From contig NZ_CANMAH010000001.1 in the NCBI RefSeq assembly GCF_947495825.1, positions 124,001 to 188,000 of the forward strand: a stretch of 64,000 nt of DNA, given 5' to 3'. The DNA comes from an uncultured Psychrobacter sp. (GTDB lineage: Bacteria; Pseudomonadota; Gammaproteobacteria; Pseudomonadales; Moraxellaceae). Position numbers and translations under genes: made by a program. The notes under the pieces are model-generated. The model saw only the letters and a program-made list of their open reading frames with translations. It did no database searches and was not told where the DNA came from. Of this stretch, positions 56,524 to 64,000 are shown piece by piece. The number at the start of each line of letters is the position of its first letter. Positions within the stretch are counted from its first letter, which is position 1.

Positions 56524-56823
56524 ATGCTCAGTATATTTTTATTGATTCCACTAAGCTTGATGCTGTTCGTGGTAGCTATTTGGGCCGTTCGTTATGCTGT
56601 AAAATCCAATCAGTTTGAGGATTTAGACAACGCCTCACAGCGCATTATATTGGATGATCGTCAAGAGCGTCGTCAAGTTATCCAGTCGCATAAACCAGCT
56701 AATTCTGCTGAGCAAACGGATACTATGTCTACTGCTGCTGATGCCGAAAGCTTGGATTTGGATACTCGTAAACCACTGAATACTAATGATAACGCTGGTC
56801 TCGATAATAAAGAGCAGCATTAA
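56524..56823 (+). CDS. ccoS: cbb3-type cytochrome oxidase assembly protein CcoS
   Basis: A 99-residue protein with one N-terminal membrane helix (MLSIFLLIPLSLMLFVVAIWAVRYAVKSNQFEDLDNASQRIILDD), which is the CcoS signature. CcoS is needed to mature the cbb3 oxidase, probably cofactor insertion. The hydrophilic tail after residue 45 is longer than in most homologues and rich in Asp/Asn/Gln. AAGAGG precedes the start. The oxidase genes themselves are not in the window; the next gene is a SafE-type protein often found with ccoS. Confidence 0.85.
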   Translation: MLSIFLLIPLSLMLFVVAIWAVRYAVKSNQFEDLDNASQRIILDDRQERRQVIQSHKPANSAEQTDTMSTAADAESLDLDTRKPLNTNDNAGLDNKEQH

Positions 56824-56917
56824 AGTTTTAAAACTTTGCTTCTTAGGAGGACATTATTGTTTTGACTTTTAATAGAATACTATCTTCGTTTACTACTTAT
56901 TTTGAGAGGTGCTGCTT

Positions 56918-57739
56918 ATGACCACAGCATTATTAGTTGCAGCATTACTAATGGGATTTTTTGGTTCACCGCACTGCTTGGGCATGTGTGGCGGATTGGT
57001 AAGTGCGTTTGGATTGTCAATGAAGGATGTCAGTCCAGTCAAGCGCCGTGTTTTGGTAGCTACTTATCATCTTGGACGTCTGCTTAGCTACTCGTTTTTG
57101 GGTTTGCTGGCAGGATTGATTGGTACAACCGTACTTGAGCCTCTGATGATAGGCAATAGTATGCCGCGTCTTTTACTGGGCGCGGTTTTAGTGCTGGTTG
57201 GCGTCACTATGCTGGGTGCTCCATTTTTGACCAAGCTTGAGCGTTTTGGTATGCGTTTTTGGCAATTTCTTAGCCCCTTACGCCAAAAAGTGTTTCCGCT
57301 CACTACTTTTCCACGTGCTCTAGTGGCTGGTTTATTATGGGGATTTTTGCCCTGCGGTCTCGTGTATGGCGCCCTCCTCATCGCAGTCGTCGCTCATAAC
57401 CCTATAGGCGGTGCAGCGCTGATGTTTGTTTTTGGTCTCGGTACAGTACCGATGTTAGTTGCCACTCATGAGACAGTTCACTGGATGCGCGATAAGATTG
57501 GGCGCTTTCGCTTGCGCCAGCTAAATGGAGCCATCATGGTAGTGTCTGGTTTGGCTGTTGCCCTTGTGCCTATTGCGATGTCTAATATGCACCACGGTGG
57601 TCATACGCAGATGAATCATGGTAGCCACTCTGCCTTGATGTCTGAGACAGACTCTCATGATATGAGCCAAATGAATCATAGTATGCACGATATGGATAAT
57701 ATGGATACCGACTCAAACACTATGAATCATTCTCAATAG
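56918..57739 (+). CDS. SafE/DsbD_2-type membrane protein with His/Met-rich tail
   Basis: A multi-pass inner-membrane protein (273 residues) of the sulfite exporter TauE/SafE-like (DsbD_2) family found after ccoS. Motifs are GFFGSPHCLGMCGGLVSAFGLS (Cys pair CLGMC), YHLGRLLSYSFLGLLAGLIG and LLWGFLPCGLVYGALLIA. The last ~55 residues contain many His and Met (NMHHGGHTQMNHGSHSAL ... MNHSMHDMDNMD), like copper-binding tails. I infer a role in copper handling for cbb3 oxidase assembly. GAGGTG precedes the ATG at 56918; an upstream TTG at 56909 is rejected. Confidence 0.82.
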   Translation: MTTALLVAALLMGFFGSPHCLGMCGGLVSAFGLSMKDVSPVKRRVLVATYHLGRLLSYSFLGLLAGLIGTTVLEPLMIGNSMPRLLLGAVLVLVGVTMLGAPFLTKLERFGMRFWQFLSPLRQKVFPLTTFPRALVAGLLWGFLPCGLVYGALLIAVVAHNPIGGAALMFVFGLGTVPMLVATHETVHWMRDKIGRFRLRQLNGAIMVVSGLAVALVPIAMSNMHHGGHTQMNHGSHSALMSETDSHDMSQMNHSMHDMDNMDTDSNTMNHSQ

Positions 57740-57789
57740 TTACCCTTCGATTGAGTTAAAACCCCATAGTTAAAAAGCATTTCAAATAA

Positions 57790-57827
57790 AAAGCCTGCAG
57801 CGTTAATATCGTTGCAGGCTTTTTTGT
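57790..57827. terminator. Bidirectional terminator between the SafE-type gene and rhlB
   Basis: AAGCCTGCA ... TGCAGGCTT stem followed by TTTTTT, placed between two converging genes. Confidence 0.88.
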
Positions 57828-57849
57828 AGCTATATTAATATCAATAGCA

Positions 57850-59040
57850 TTACTGCTGCCATTGCTCAAGGCTAAACTTGGTATCCAGATGTTTCTCTAA
57901 CGCTGGTAAATTAAAAGCATCATCTTCACTTACAAAGCTGATACTAATACCTGTTTGTCCAGCGCGCCCTGTGCGACCGATACGATGTACATAATCATCT
58001 GGCTGATCTGGTAAGGTATAGTTAACTACGTGACTGACATCATCGACGTGAATACCGCGTCCTGCCACATCGGTTGCAACCAATATTGATGCATGACCAT
58101 CTTTAAAGCGCTGTAAGTATTTTTCACGTTTTTGCTGAATCACATCACCTGATAACATAACAATTTTATGAGCTGGTCGCAGTTTGTGATACAGACGCTT
58201 CACTTGATCCTTACGATTGGCAAAGATGATAACCTTGTCTACTGCCGTATCAGTGATAATACGCTGCAACGCCTCTAACTTCTGATCTTCTGTTAATAGA
58301 TAAAAATGTTGGTCTACCAGCTCACTAGTCTTGTGTTCAGGTTCAATTTCGACAAACTGTGGCTCGTGCAACCAGTGGTAAGCAAGATTCATAACATCTT
58401 GATTGAACGTCGCTGAGAACAATAAGCTTTGGCGATCCGTATTCGCTGGCATCCGCCCAACCAAGCGCTTGATATCAGGAATAAAACCCATATCAAGCAT
58501 ACGATCCGCTTCATCCAATACTAGCACCTCTACACGATCCAAATAGAGCATGCTTTTGTGCATAAGATCAATCAAACGTCCAGGTGTCGCAACCAAAATA
58601 TCAACGTATTGACGCTCAAGCTCGTGTTGCTGAGTCTCGTAATTGGTACCGCCCATAATACACACACTGTGCAATTCTGTATATTTTGTCAAAGCAATAC
58701 AATCGTCAAAAATCTGTTGGGCAAGCTCACGCGTCGGTGCTACTATCACAGCACGCGGCTCGCCCAAATGCCGTTTTTCTTCATGATGAAAAGGACGCTT
58801 GAGTAAAGCTTCTATGATAGTAATTAAAAAAGTCGCCGTCTTTCCTGTTCCCGTTTGCGCCTGCCCAATTGCATCTTGATGCGCTAAGGTGTGTGGTAAT
58901 ATTTGAGCTTGGATAGGCGTTAGTGCAGTAAAGCCCAAATCACTGATCGCCCGCAATGTTGGCTCTGAGAGTGGTAGATCAGTAAATGTCGTAAAATTAC
59001 TCAAAAAATCATCCTTATATATTAGTGGCAACAGACTCAT
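57850..59040 (-). CDS. rhlB: DEAD-box RNA helicase, RhlB-like
   Basis: An ATP-dependent RNA helicase. Q motif FTALTPIQAQILPH, Walker A AQTGTGKTATFL, PTRELAQQIFD, DEAD motif VLVLDEADRMLDMGF, SAT in LLFSATFNQ, and the C-terminal RecA domain VATDVAGRGIHVDDVSHVVNYTLPDQPDDYVHRIGRTGRAG. At 396 residues with a short tail it is closest to RhlB of the RNA degradosome, though other short DEAD-box proteins are similar. The next gene upstream on this strand is a cold-shock protein. Confidence 0.85.
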   Translation of the reverse strand: MSLLPLIYKDDFLSNFTTFTDLPLSEPTLRAISDLGFTALTPIQAQILPHTLAHQDAIGQAQTGTGKTATFLITIIEALLKRPFHHEEKRHLGEPRAVIVAPTRELAQQIFDDCIALTKYTELHSVCIMGGTNYETQQHELERQYVDILVATPGRLIDLMHKSMLYLDRVEVLVLDEADRMLDMGFIPDIKRLVGRMPANTDRQSLLFSATFNQDVMNLAYHWLHEPQFVEIEPEHKTSELVDQHFYLLTEDQKLEALQRIITDTAVDKVIIFANRKDQVKRLYHKLRPAHKIVMLSGDVIQQKREKYLQRFKDGHASILVATDVAGRGIHVDDVSHVVNYTLPDQPDDYVHRIGRTGRAGQTGISISFVSEDDAFNLPALEKHLDTKFSLEQWQQ

Positions 59041-59216
59041 GTCATAACAAGCTTACTATAAACCTTGATAAAGCCTTAACGTAAAAAAGCCAAGCCCAAA
59101 GTCTATATACACCCATGTTGCAATCAGTTCAACATTGGTAATCTTAGACAGGCTTGACTCAGTAGTATATCAGCAGTCAATAAAACTATTAAACCTAAAC
59201 TGCTATAATAAATGGA

Positions 59217-59432
59217 TCAGTCTTCTACTTTTCTGACTTCTTCAGCTTGCAGGCCTTTTTGGCCCTCAACTACGTTGAACTCAACTTTTTCGCCATCTTT
59301 TAAAGAACGATAGCCGTCACCTTGAATCGCTCGGAAATGGACAAAGATATCTTCACCGCTGTTACGTTGAATAAAACCAAAGCCTTTTGAATCATTAAAC
59401 CACTTAACGACACCTTGCTCACGATCTGACAT
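59217..59432 (-). CDS. Cold-shock domain protein (CspA family)
   Basis: A 71-residue OB-fold protein: [20 protein letters not shown] (RNP1 KGFGFI), [11 protein letters not shown] (RNP2 VHF) and [21 protein letters not shown]. It binds single-stranded nucleic acid and acts as an RNA chaperone. The frame is open 16 codons further, but AGGAAG is spaced for the ATG at 59432, which gives the normal protein. A ~300-base leader lies upstream. Confidence 0.95.
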   Translation of the reverse strand: MSDREQGVVKWFNDSKGFGFIQRNSGEDIFVHFRAIQGDGYRSLKDGEKVEFNVVEGQKGLQAEEVRKVED

Positions 59433-59937
59433 AATATTGCTTCCTAAAATTACACTCAGCCCCAACTTCCTTTGCGACATTGCATGTAAACGGGGTCTAA
59501 GACTATGAAATCAGTATTTAAACCATTTATTAAATAACGATTTAAATGCCATTGTTTAAAATTTGTACTTAAAGTACATAAGGACACTTATTTTTATTGA
59601 ATAATAAAAACGCCTTCTTAGTTGAAGTCGTCGTGTCTCAATACGCTTGCTACCGATGTTGCGTCATCACTTGAGGATGATTGCTCCTTATAACTGCTTC
59701 AAAAGCAATAGCAACACAGTTGCAAGACTTACTACTTAAAAATATCATAGCATGGGTTTTTAGCAACACAAAGCCATTTAACATGATTTTTAACGTTTAG
59801 GTAAGTTTTCTATGTAATTTTTTATAAACTTATAATTGAGCTATTGTGATAAAGTCCCATATCTGACAAATCAGTTTATTGTTTATTTATACTGTGAGTA
59901 TCCAATATTACCTTCCCTTTAATTAATAGAGAAACGT
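59433..59937 (-). promoter_or_regulatory. Long 5' leader and promoter region of the csp gene
   Basis: On the minus strand an extended -10 TGCTATGAT (TATGAT complementary to 59744-59749) would start RNA near 59737, leaving a ~305-base untranslated leader as in cold-shock mRNAs. The leader contains two tiny frames with no clear ribosome sites. No other gene is seen between csp and aroQ. Confidence 0.5.
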
Positions 59938-60486
59938 ATGAGTGACCCTTCTTCAGTAACGGCCAAAAAAACAGTCAATCCCCACACACGTAAAATAATG
60001 CTCATTAATGGGGTCAACCTAAATCTACTAGGCAAGCGTGAGCCCGACATCTATGGTCACACCACGCTTAGCGACATCGAAACACGTTTGACAGCACAAG
60101 CAGCCCGTCACGATGTTGAGCTTGTTTGTATTCAATCCAACCATGAAGGTCAGCTCGTTGATGCGATTCAACAGCATGGTCTATTAGCAGATGAAGGCTC
60201 ACAAGTAGATGCTATTATCATTAATCCAGCTGCGTTTACTCATACATCAGTCGCCATTCGCGATGCCTTGCTGGCCACTCAAAAGCCATTTATAGAAGTG
60301 CATCTCTCAAACGTTCATACTCGTGAACCTTTTCGTCATCACTCTTACTTGAGTAATGTGGCAGTGGGAGTAATATGTGGTTTGGGTCATTTGGGTTATC
60401 AGATGGCGCTCGATTACTGGCTGGTAAATCTATACGATATTGATCTGGATAATTCTGCACTAATACCTACTTTAAATGAATCTTAA
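59938..60486 (+). CDS. aroQ: 3-dehydroquinate dehydratase, type II
   Basis: A shikimate-pathway enzyme converting 3-dehydroquinate to 3-dehydroshikimate. Motifs are [26 protein letters not shown] (catalytic Tyr, Arg), [32 protein letters not shown] and [21 protein letters not shown] (catalytic His region). The 182 residues include about 20 extra at the N-terminus and 15 at the C-terminus relative to the usual ~150. accB/accC, frequent neighbours of aroQ, are not adjacent. Confidence 0.96.
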   Translation: MSDPSSVTAKKTVNPHTRKIMLINGVNLNLLGKREPDIYGHTTLSDIETRLTAQAARHDVELVCIQSNHEGQLVDAIQQHGLLADEGSQVDAIIINPAAFTHTSVAIRDALLATQKPFIEVHLSNVHTREPFRHHSYLSNVAVGVICGLGHLGYQMALDYWLVNLYDIDLDNSALIPTLNES

Positions 60487-60630
60487 GAAAATATAGTATT
60501 GAAAAACGTCAACGCGGTGTTGATAGAAAATGTTCTTATTGGCGGGAAAATTGCATCAAATGTGGTTTGTTCTTAAGTCAATTTTTAATATTTGGACAAA
60601 AAACCAAAAATTTAATATACGGTGATATGA

Positions 60631-61932
60631 ATGGCAAAATCGTCCGGAAAACGCTTTATGAAACTTGCTGGCATGACTGCGAGTATTGCAGGAAAGGCCG
60701 CTAAAAACTCACTAAAGCACCTCTCTAGTGACGAAGAAAAACGTTTGCAGGCACGCTCAGCGCTGATGCAAGATGTGGGTGTTCAAATCGCTGAGACCCT
60801 TGGCGAGATGAAAGGTGCTGTCATGAAAGTGGGACAAATCGCCTCGCAATACAAAGATGTATTTCCACCAGAAGTCGCAACAGCACTAGAAAAACTACAA
60901 AAAGATGCACCGCCCATGCAATATGTGCAGATACGTATGCAGGTAGAACGCGAGCTTAAAGCACCTATTGACGAGTTATTTGCTGAATTTGAAGAAACCC
61001 CTTTTGCAGCAGCGTCTATTGGACAAGTACATAGAGCCACTCTCCCCTCTGGACAAAAGGTCGTGGTAAAAGTCCAGTACCCTGACGTTGATGAAAACTG
61101 TGATAGTGACCTAAAACAAGTACGTATGGCATTGAAGATTGCCGGCGTGCTCAATATGAGCCGCGACTTGCAAGATCAGCTATTTAATGAGATAAGACAA
61201 AGCCTATACGATGAGCTTGACTATACTAAAGAGGCGCATAACTTACGGGTATTTGGCGCATTTCATGCTGAAGATGAAGGAATTATCATACCTAAAGTCA
61301 TTGGCAGCCACTCTTCTAAACGCATTTTAACTTTAACAGAAGAGCTGGGAGAGACGTTAACCGAAGCTGCGTCGTGGGATAATGATATTAAGCAAAAAAT
61401 AGCAGTAAGATTGTTCCATTTTACAGCAGGTCAGCTATTTGGGTTATACCGAATGCACTGTGACCCTCATCCAGGTAACTTTGCCTTTCGAGCTGATGGT
61501 AGCGTAGTCGCCTATGATTTTGGGGGTATTCGCAGCTATAGTGATAACGAAGTGCAGTTATTTCGGCGGTTTGCAAGGCACGCCATAAAAGGAGATGTAA
61601 CTGCTCTTGAACAAGACCTGATTGCGCTAGGAATACGCCGGACTGATGACACTGACATTCCTGGCGAGTTTTATCAAGAGTGGCTCGCTATTGGTCTCAA
61701 ACCTTTATCTATTGTACCGTATCAAGTAGGCGCTTTTGACTTTTCTAGCAGTCAAGTACATCATGAAGTCATTACCCAAATGCGTACGTCCCTAAAGTAC
61801 TTTGGTCAGTTTCAGCCTTCTGCAACGACGATGATGCTTGATCGTACTGTATCAGGACAATATTGGAACTTGGTGAACCTTGGCGTTGAAATTGATCTCT
61901 CGCCCCTGGTCGATGAATATATTGAGTTATAA
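60631..61932 (+). CDS. ABC1/UbiB-family atypical kinase
   Basis: A 433-residue protein of the ABC1 (ADCK/AarF) family. It carries the KxGQ motif (GAVMKVGQIASQYKDVFPPEVATALEKLQKDAPPM), the Ala-rich loop (FAAASIGQVHRATLPSGQKVVVKVQYPDV), the catalytic region HCDPHPGNFAFRADGSVVAYDFGGIRSY (D...N, DFG) and no C-terminal membrane helices. UbiB relatives support ubiquinone biosynthesis, but this one is outside the ubiE-ubiJ-ubiB cluster and is shorter, so I do not assign ubiB. The substrate is unknown. Confidence 0.88.
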   Translation: MAKSSGKRFMKLAGMTASIAGKAAKNSLKHLSSDEEKRLQARSALMQDVGVQIAETLGEMKGAVMKVGQIASQYKDVFPPEVATALEKLQKDAPPMQYVQIRMQVERELKAPIDELFAEFEETPFAAASIGQVHRATLPSGQKVVVKVQYPDVDENCDSDLKQVRMALKIAGVLNMSRDLQDQLFNEIRQSLYDELDYTKEAHNLRVFGAFHAEDEGIIIPKVIGSHSSKRILTLTEELGETLTEAASWDNDIKQKIAVRLFHFTAGQLFGLYRMHCDPHPGNFAFRADGSVVAYDFGGIRSYSDNEVQLFRRFARHAIKGDVTALEQDLIALGIRRTDDTDIPGEFYQEWLAIGLKPLSIVPYQVGAFDFSSSQVHHEVITQMRTSLKYFGQFQPSATTMMLDRTVSGQYWNLVNLGVEIDLSPLVDEYIEL

Positions 61933-61957
61933 ACAAACGCAATGGTAGCAAAGATTT

Positions 61958-62788
61958 TTAGACGTGCAGTGCATGACCACAACGATCACAGAACGTAGCT
62001 CCAACAGCATGGCCAAACTTTCCGCAGTTAGGACAAGTAATAGGATTGAGCTGGGGTCGCATGTTACGCGCCAGCTCTGAGGTAAAGATTCCTGTTGGCA
62101 CTGCAATGATCGAGTAACCAGTAATCATGACCATGGTCGCAATTGCTTGTCCGATCGGTGTCTTTGGCGATATATCCCCGTAACCTACTGTCGTCATGGT
62201 AACGACTGCCCAATAAATAGATAATGGAATACTTGTAAAACCATTCTCTGGTCCTTCCACCACATAAATGACCGAGCCAAAGATTGTCACTAATAGGACA
62301 AGCGACAAGAAAAACACGGTGATTTTTTGCTGGCTGGTTCTAAGTGCCGAGGCCAAAAAACCTGCTTGCTGCATGTAAGCTTTGAGCTTGAGAACACGAA
62401 AAACACGTAAAATACGCAGGATACGTATCACAAGTAAATACTGTACACCTACAAACATCAGACTCAGATAGCTTGGCAGTACCGACAACAAATCTACTAT
62501 ACCAAAAAAACTAAAAGCATAACGAAAACGATTTGGTGCTGAAAATAATCTTAGACTATACTCAATTGTAAATAAAATGGTGAAAAACCATTCTGCATAA
62601 AAAAACAGCGTGCCATACTGCAAGCGCATATATAGCACACTATCCAGCATTACTACGGCCACACTGGCCAAAATCGCAATCAATAATACAATATCAAAGA
62701 GCTTACCCAAACGGGTATCTGTGCCTTCAATAATAATATGAATGCGGTTACGTAAATGAGTAATAGCTTCAGCGGTCGGTTGCTTCAT
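61958..62788 (-). CDS. Voltage-gated-type potassium channel with C-terminal zinc ribbon
   Basis: A six-helix ion channel of 276 residues. S1 is near LFDIVLLIAILASVAVVML, S4 carries repeated Arg (VIRILRILRVFRVLKLKAY), S5 is ITVFFLSLVLLVTIFGSVIYVVEG, the pore has the potassium filter TMTTVGYGDISP, and S6 is GQAIATMVMITGYSIIAVPTGIFTSEL. The C-terminus ends in a four-Cys motif (CPNCGKFGHAVGATFCDRCGHAL), a probable zinc ribbon. It is probably a tetrameric K+ channel. It is divergent from yebC. Confidence 0.92.
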   Translation of the reverse strand: MKQPTAEAITHLRNRIHIIIEGTDTRLGKLFDIVLLIAILASVAVVMLDSVLYMRLQYGTLFFYAEWFFTILFTIEYSLRLFSAPNRFRYAFSFFGIVDLLSVLPSYLSLMFVGVQYLLVIRILRILRVFRVLKLKAYMQQAGFLASALRTSQQKITVFFLSLVLLVTIFGSVIYVVEGPENGFTSIPLSIYWAVVTMTTVGYGDISPKTPIGQAIATMVMITGYSIIAVPTGIFTSELARNMRPQLNPITCPNCGKFGHAVGATFCDRCGHALHV

Positions 62789-63138
62789 AGAGTCAGTGGC
62801 TTCATAAAATCAATGGCTAGATAGCACTTAATGATTTAAAGTGTGATGAATAAGCGCAAATTAGTCAAAATACGCAAAATTGGTCTATAATATTGATCGT
62901 TTATAGCCGTTGTTGCAACATATAAGATGCCACAGTGTAGCAAAAAATAGCGCTCAACAACATACAAATTGCTCACGCCAGTATAAGCTTATAACGTCAT
63001 AGCAGCACATACGACGCTTGGTTATGCTGAGATTGGTACGCACTAAAAATAGACAAAATTGGTTATAACGCAGCATTTACACTAGGTATGACGACATTGA
63101 GATCATACTAAAAAGCATATAGCACTTAAGGATATAAT
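62789..63138. other. Intergenic region upstream of yebC
   Basis: No gene was recognised in 350 bases. TATAAT at 62886-62891 with TAGTCA 18 bases before it may be a promoter. CAAAATTGGT occurs twice (about 62875 and 63055), each followed by TATAA-like bases. Confidence 0.4.
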
Positions 63139-63888
63139 ATGGCAGGTCATTCAAAATGGGCAAACATCAAACATCGCAAGGCCCGTCAGGATGCAGTAAA
63201 AGGTAAAGTATTTACCAAGGTTATTCGTGAAATCGTTTCTGCCGCTAAACAAGGGGATCCTGATCCTGACAAAAACCCACGTCTTCGTGCCGCTATAGAA
63301 AAGGGCTTGTCGGTCAATATGACCCGCGATACCATTAATCGCGCGGTTGATCGTGGCACAGGTGGCGGCGATACTGAAAACATGGATGAGATCAGCTATG
63401 AAGGTTATGGTGTGGGCGGTGTCGCTGTCTTGGTCGAGACGATGACTGACAATGTCAATCGTACCGTCAGTGAAGTGCGTCACGCCTTTACCAAATTCGA
63501 TGGTAATCTTGGCACTTCAGGTTCAGTCGCTTATTTATTTACTAAGCGCGGTGAAATCACTTTTAATGACGTAAGCTTAGAAGATGAAGTCATGCTCACT
63601 GCACTAGATGCAGGCGCTCTTGATATTGAAAACGACGGAACATCACTACTTGTTATCACCGAAGTAGACAGCTTTGGCCAAGTCAAAGATGCGCTCAATG
63701 CAGCTGGATTGGTTTCTGACAATGCTGAGGTGACCATGTCGCCATCCACCACTGCTGAGATAGACAATGTCGATGATGCCGAAAAAGTCATGAAAATGAT
63801 TGATATGTTAGAAGACATAGATGATGTACAAGAGGTTTATAGCAACGTAAACTTCTCTGCTGATGTAATGGCACAACTTGAACAATAG
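63139..63888 (+). CDS. yebC: YebC/PmpR-family protein
   Basis: A 249-residue conserved protein starting [56 protein letters not shown], the family signature. [27 protein letters not shown] and the C-terminal [11 protein letters not shown] complete it. Family members were described as DNA-binding transcriptional regulators; more recent work links them to translation of difficult (proline-rich) sequences. ruvC, the usual neighbour, is not here. A terminator follows. Confidence 0.96.
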   Translation: MAGHSKWANIKHRKARQDAVKGKVFTKVIREIVSAAKQGDPDPDKNPRLRAAIEKGLSVNMTRDTINRAVDRGTGGGDTENMDEISYEGYGVGGVAVLVETMTDNVNRTVSEVRHAFTKFDGNLGTSGSVAYLFTKRGEITFNDVSLEDEVMLTALDAGALDIENDGTSLLVITEVDSFGQVKDALNAAGLVSDNAEVTMSPSTTAEIDNVDDAEKVMKMIDMLEDIDDVQEVYSNVNFSADVMAQLEQ

Positions 63889-63927
63889 ATATCATTGCTC
63901 ATTTAATAACTAACAATTTAATATAAG

Positions 63928-63959
63928 AAAGCCAAACGTTTTTAGCGTTTGGCTTTTTT
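63928..63959 (+). terminator. Terminator of yebC
   Basis: AAAGCCAAACG, loop, CGTTTGGCTTT stem followed by a T run, about 40 bases past the stop. Confidence 0.92.
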
Positions 63960-64000
63960 GCTTCTCATACCCTTTTATTATAACTATTGACATTGGGACT

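Noticed and set aside
60783-61154. 123-codon open frame antisense to the ABC1-kinase gene
   Set aside because: It lies inside a well-conserved coding region; Ser/Cys/Thr-rich composition is typical of an opposite-strand shadow.
62875-63070. Duplicated CAAAATTGGT string as a regulatory repeat before yebC
   Set aside because: Ten bases with differing flanks at 180-base spacing is weak evidence; noted only in the intergenic entry.

Overview
The window looks like ordinary chromosome from a gammaproteobacterium of the family Moraxellaceae, most probably Psychrobacter or a close relative. That assignment is an inference from moderate to low G+C, the gene repertoire (LemA/M48 pair, DUF4124 protein beside glnA, DmdC-type acyl-CoA dehydrogenases, RhlB, separate trpG-trpD-trpC block) and protein style. 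It was not tested by database search. No insertion sequence, prophage, CRISPR array, tRNA or rRNA operon was recognised. One structural RNA, the SRP 4.5S RNA, is present.

Layout. 1-7.0 kb (minus strand): the start of an LtrA-family membrane protein, then a YejABEF-type oligopeptide/microcin C ABC importer with the glyoxalase II gene gloB set between yejA and yejB. 7.1-13.2 kb (minus): serC, a probable divergent DNA polymerase III psi subunit (HolD), a 999-residue membrane M48 peptidase and lemA. 13.3-15.5 kb: SRP RNA (ffs), a periplasmic SIMPL protein and a DUF4124 protein. 15.7-17.8 kb: glnA with a textbook sigma-54/NtrC control region. 17.8-20.6 kb: trpG-trpD-trpC. 20.7-24.3 kb: an Smr protein, an AlkA-type glycosylase and an MscS-family channel. 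24.6-29.1 kb: a BtuB-like receptor, then ahcY-metF behind an S-adenosylhomocysteine (SAH) riboswitch. 29.3-32.0 kb: rsmE and a PAS-GGDEF-EAL protein.

32.2-38.3 kb is a lipid-storage/fatty-acid neighbourhood. Two paralogous acyl-CoA dehydrogenases flank a ribbon-helix-helix regulator and a PHB-depolymerase-family esterase. The regulator gene is preceded by a tandem palindromic operator. 38.6-43.2 kb: a Gcr-type membrane protein (historically called 'site-specific recombinase'), a quinone-oxidoreductase-like MDR enzyme and a divergent LysR regulator. 43.3-46.2 kb (minus): pdxA-rsmA-apaH. 46.6-53.6 kb: dnaB, alr, argF, rpiA (minus), ilvA, hslR. 53.9-57.7 kb: a low-molecular-weight phosphatase, murB, a YdcF-like protein, ccoS and a SafE-type membrane protein with a His/Met-rich tail. 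57.8-64 kb: rhlB, a cold-shock gene with a long leader, aroQ, an ABC1/UbiB-like kinase, a voltage-gated-type K+ channel and yebC.

Most genes are housekeeping: amino-acid biosynthesis (Ser, Trp, Arg, Ile, Gln), methyl cycle, replication, translation and envelope. The most informative features are regulatory (glnA sigma-54/NtrC, the SAH riboswitch, the ribbon-helix-helix operator), together with the probable HolD protein and the metal-binding tail beside ccoS. I found no convincing wholly new multi-gene system; the strongest candidates are listed as findings.
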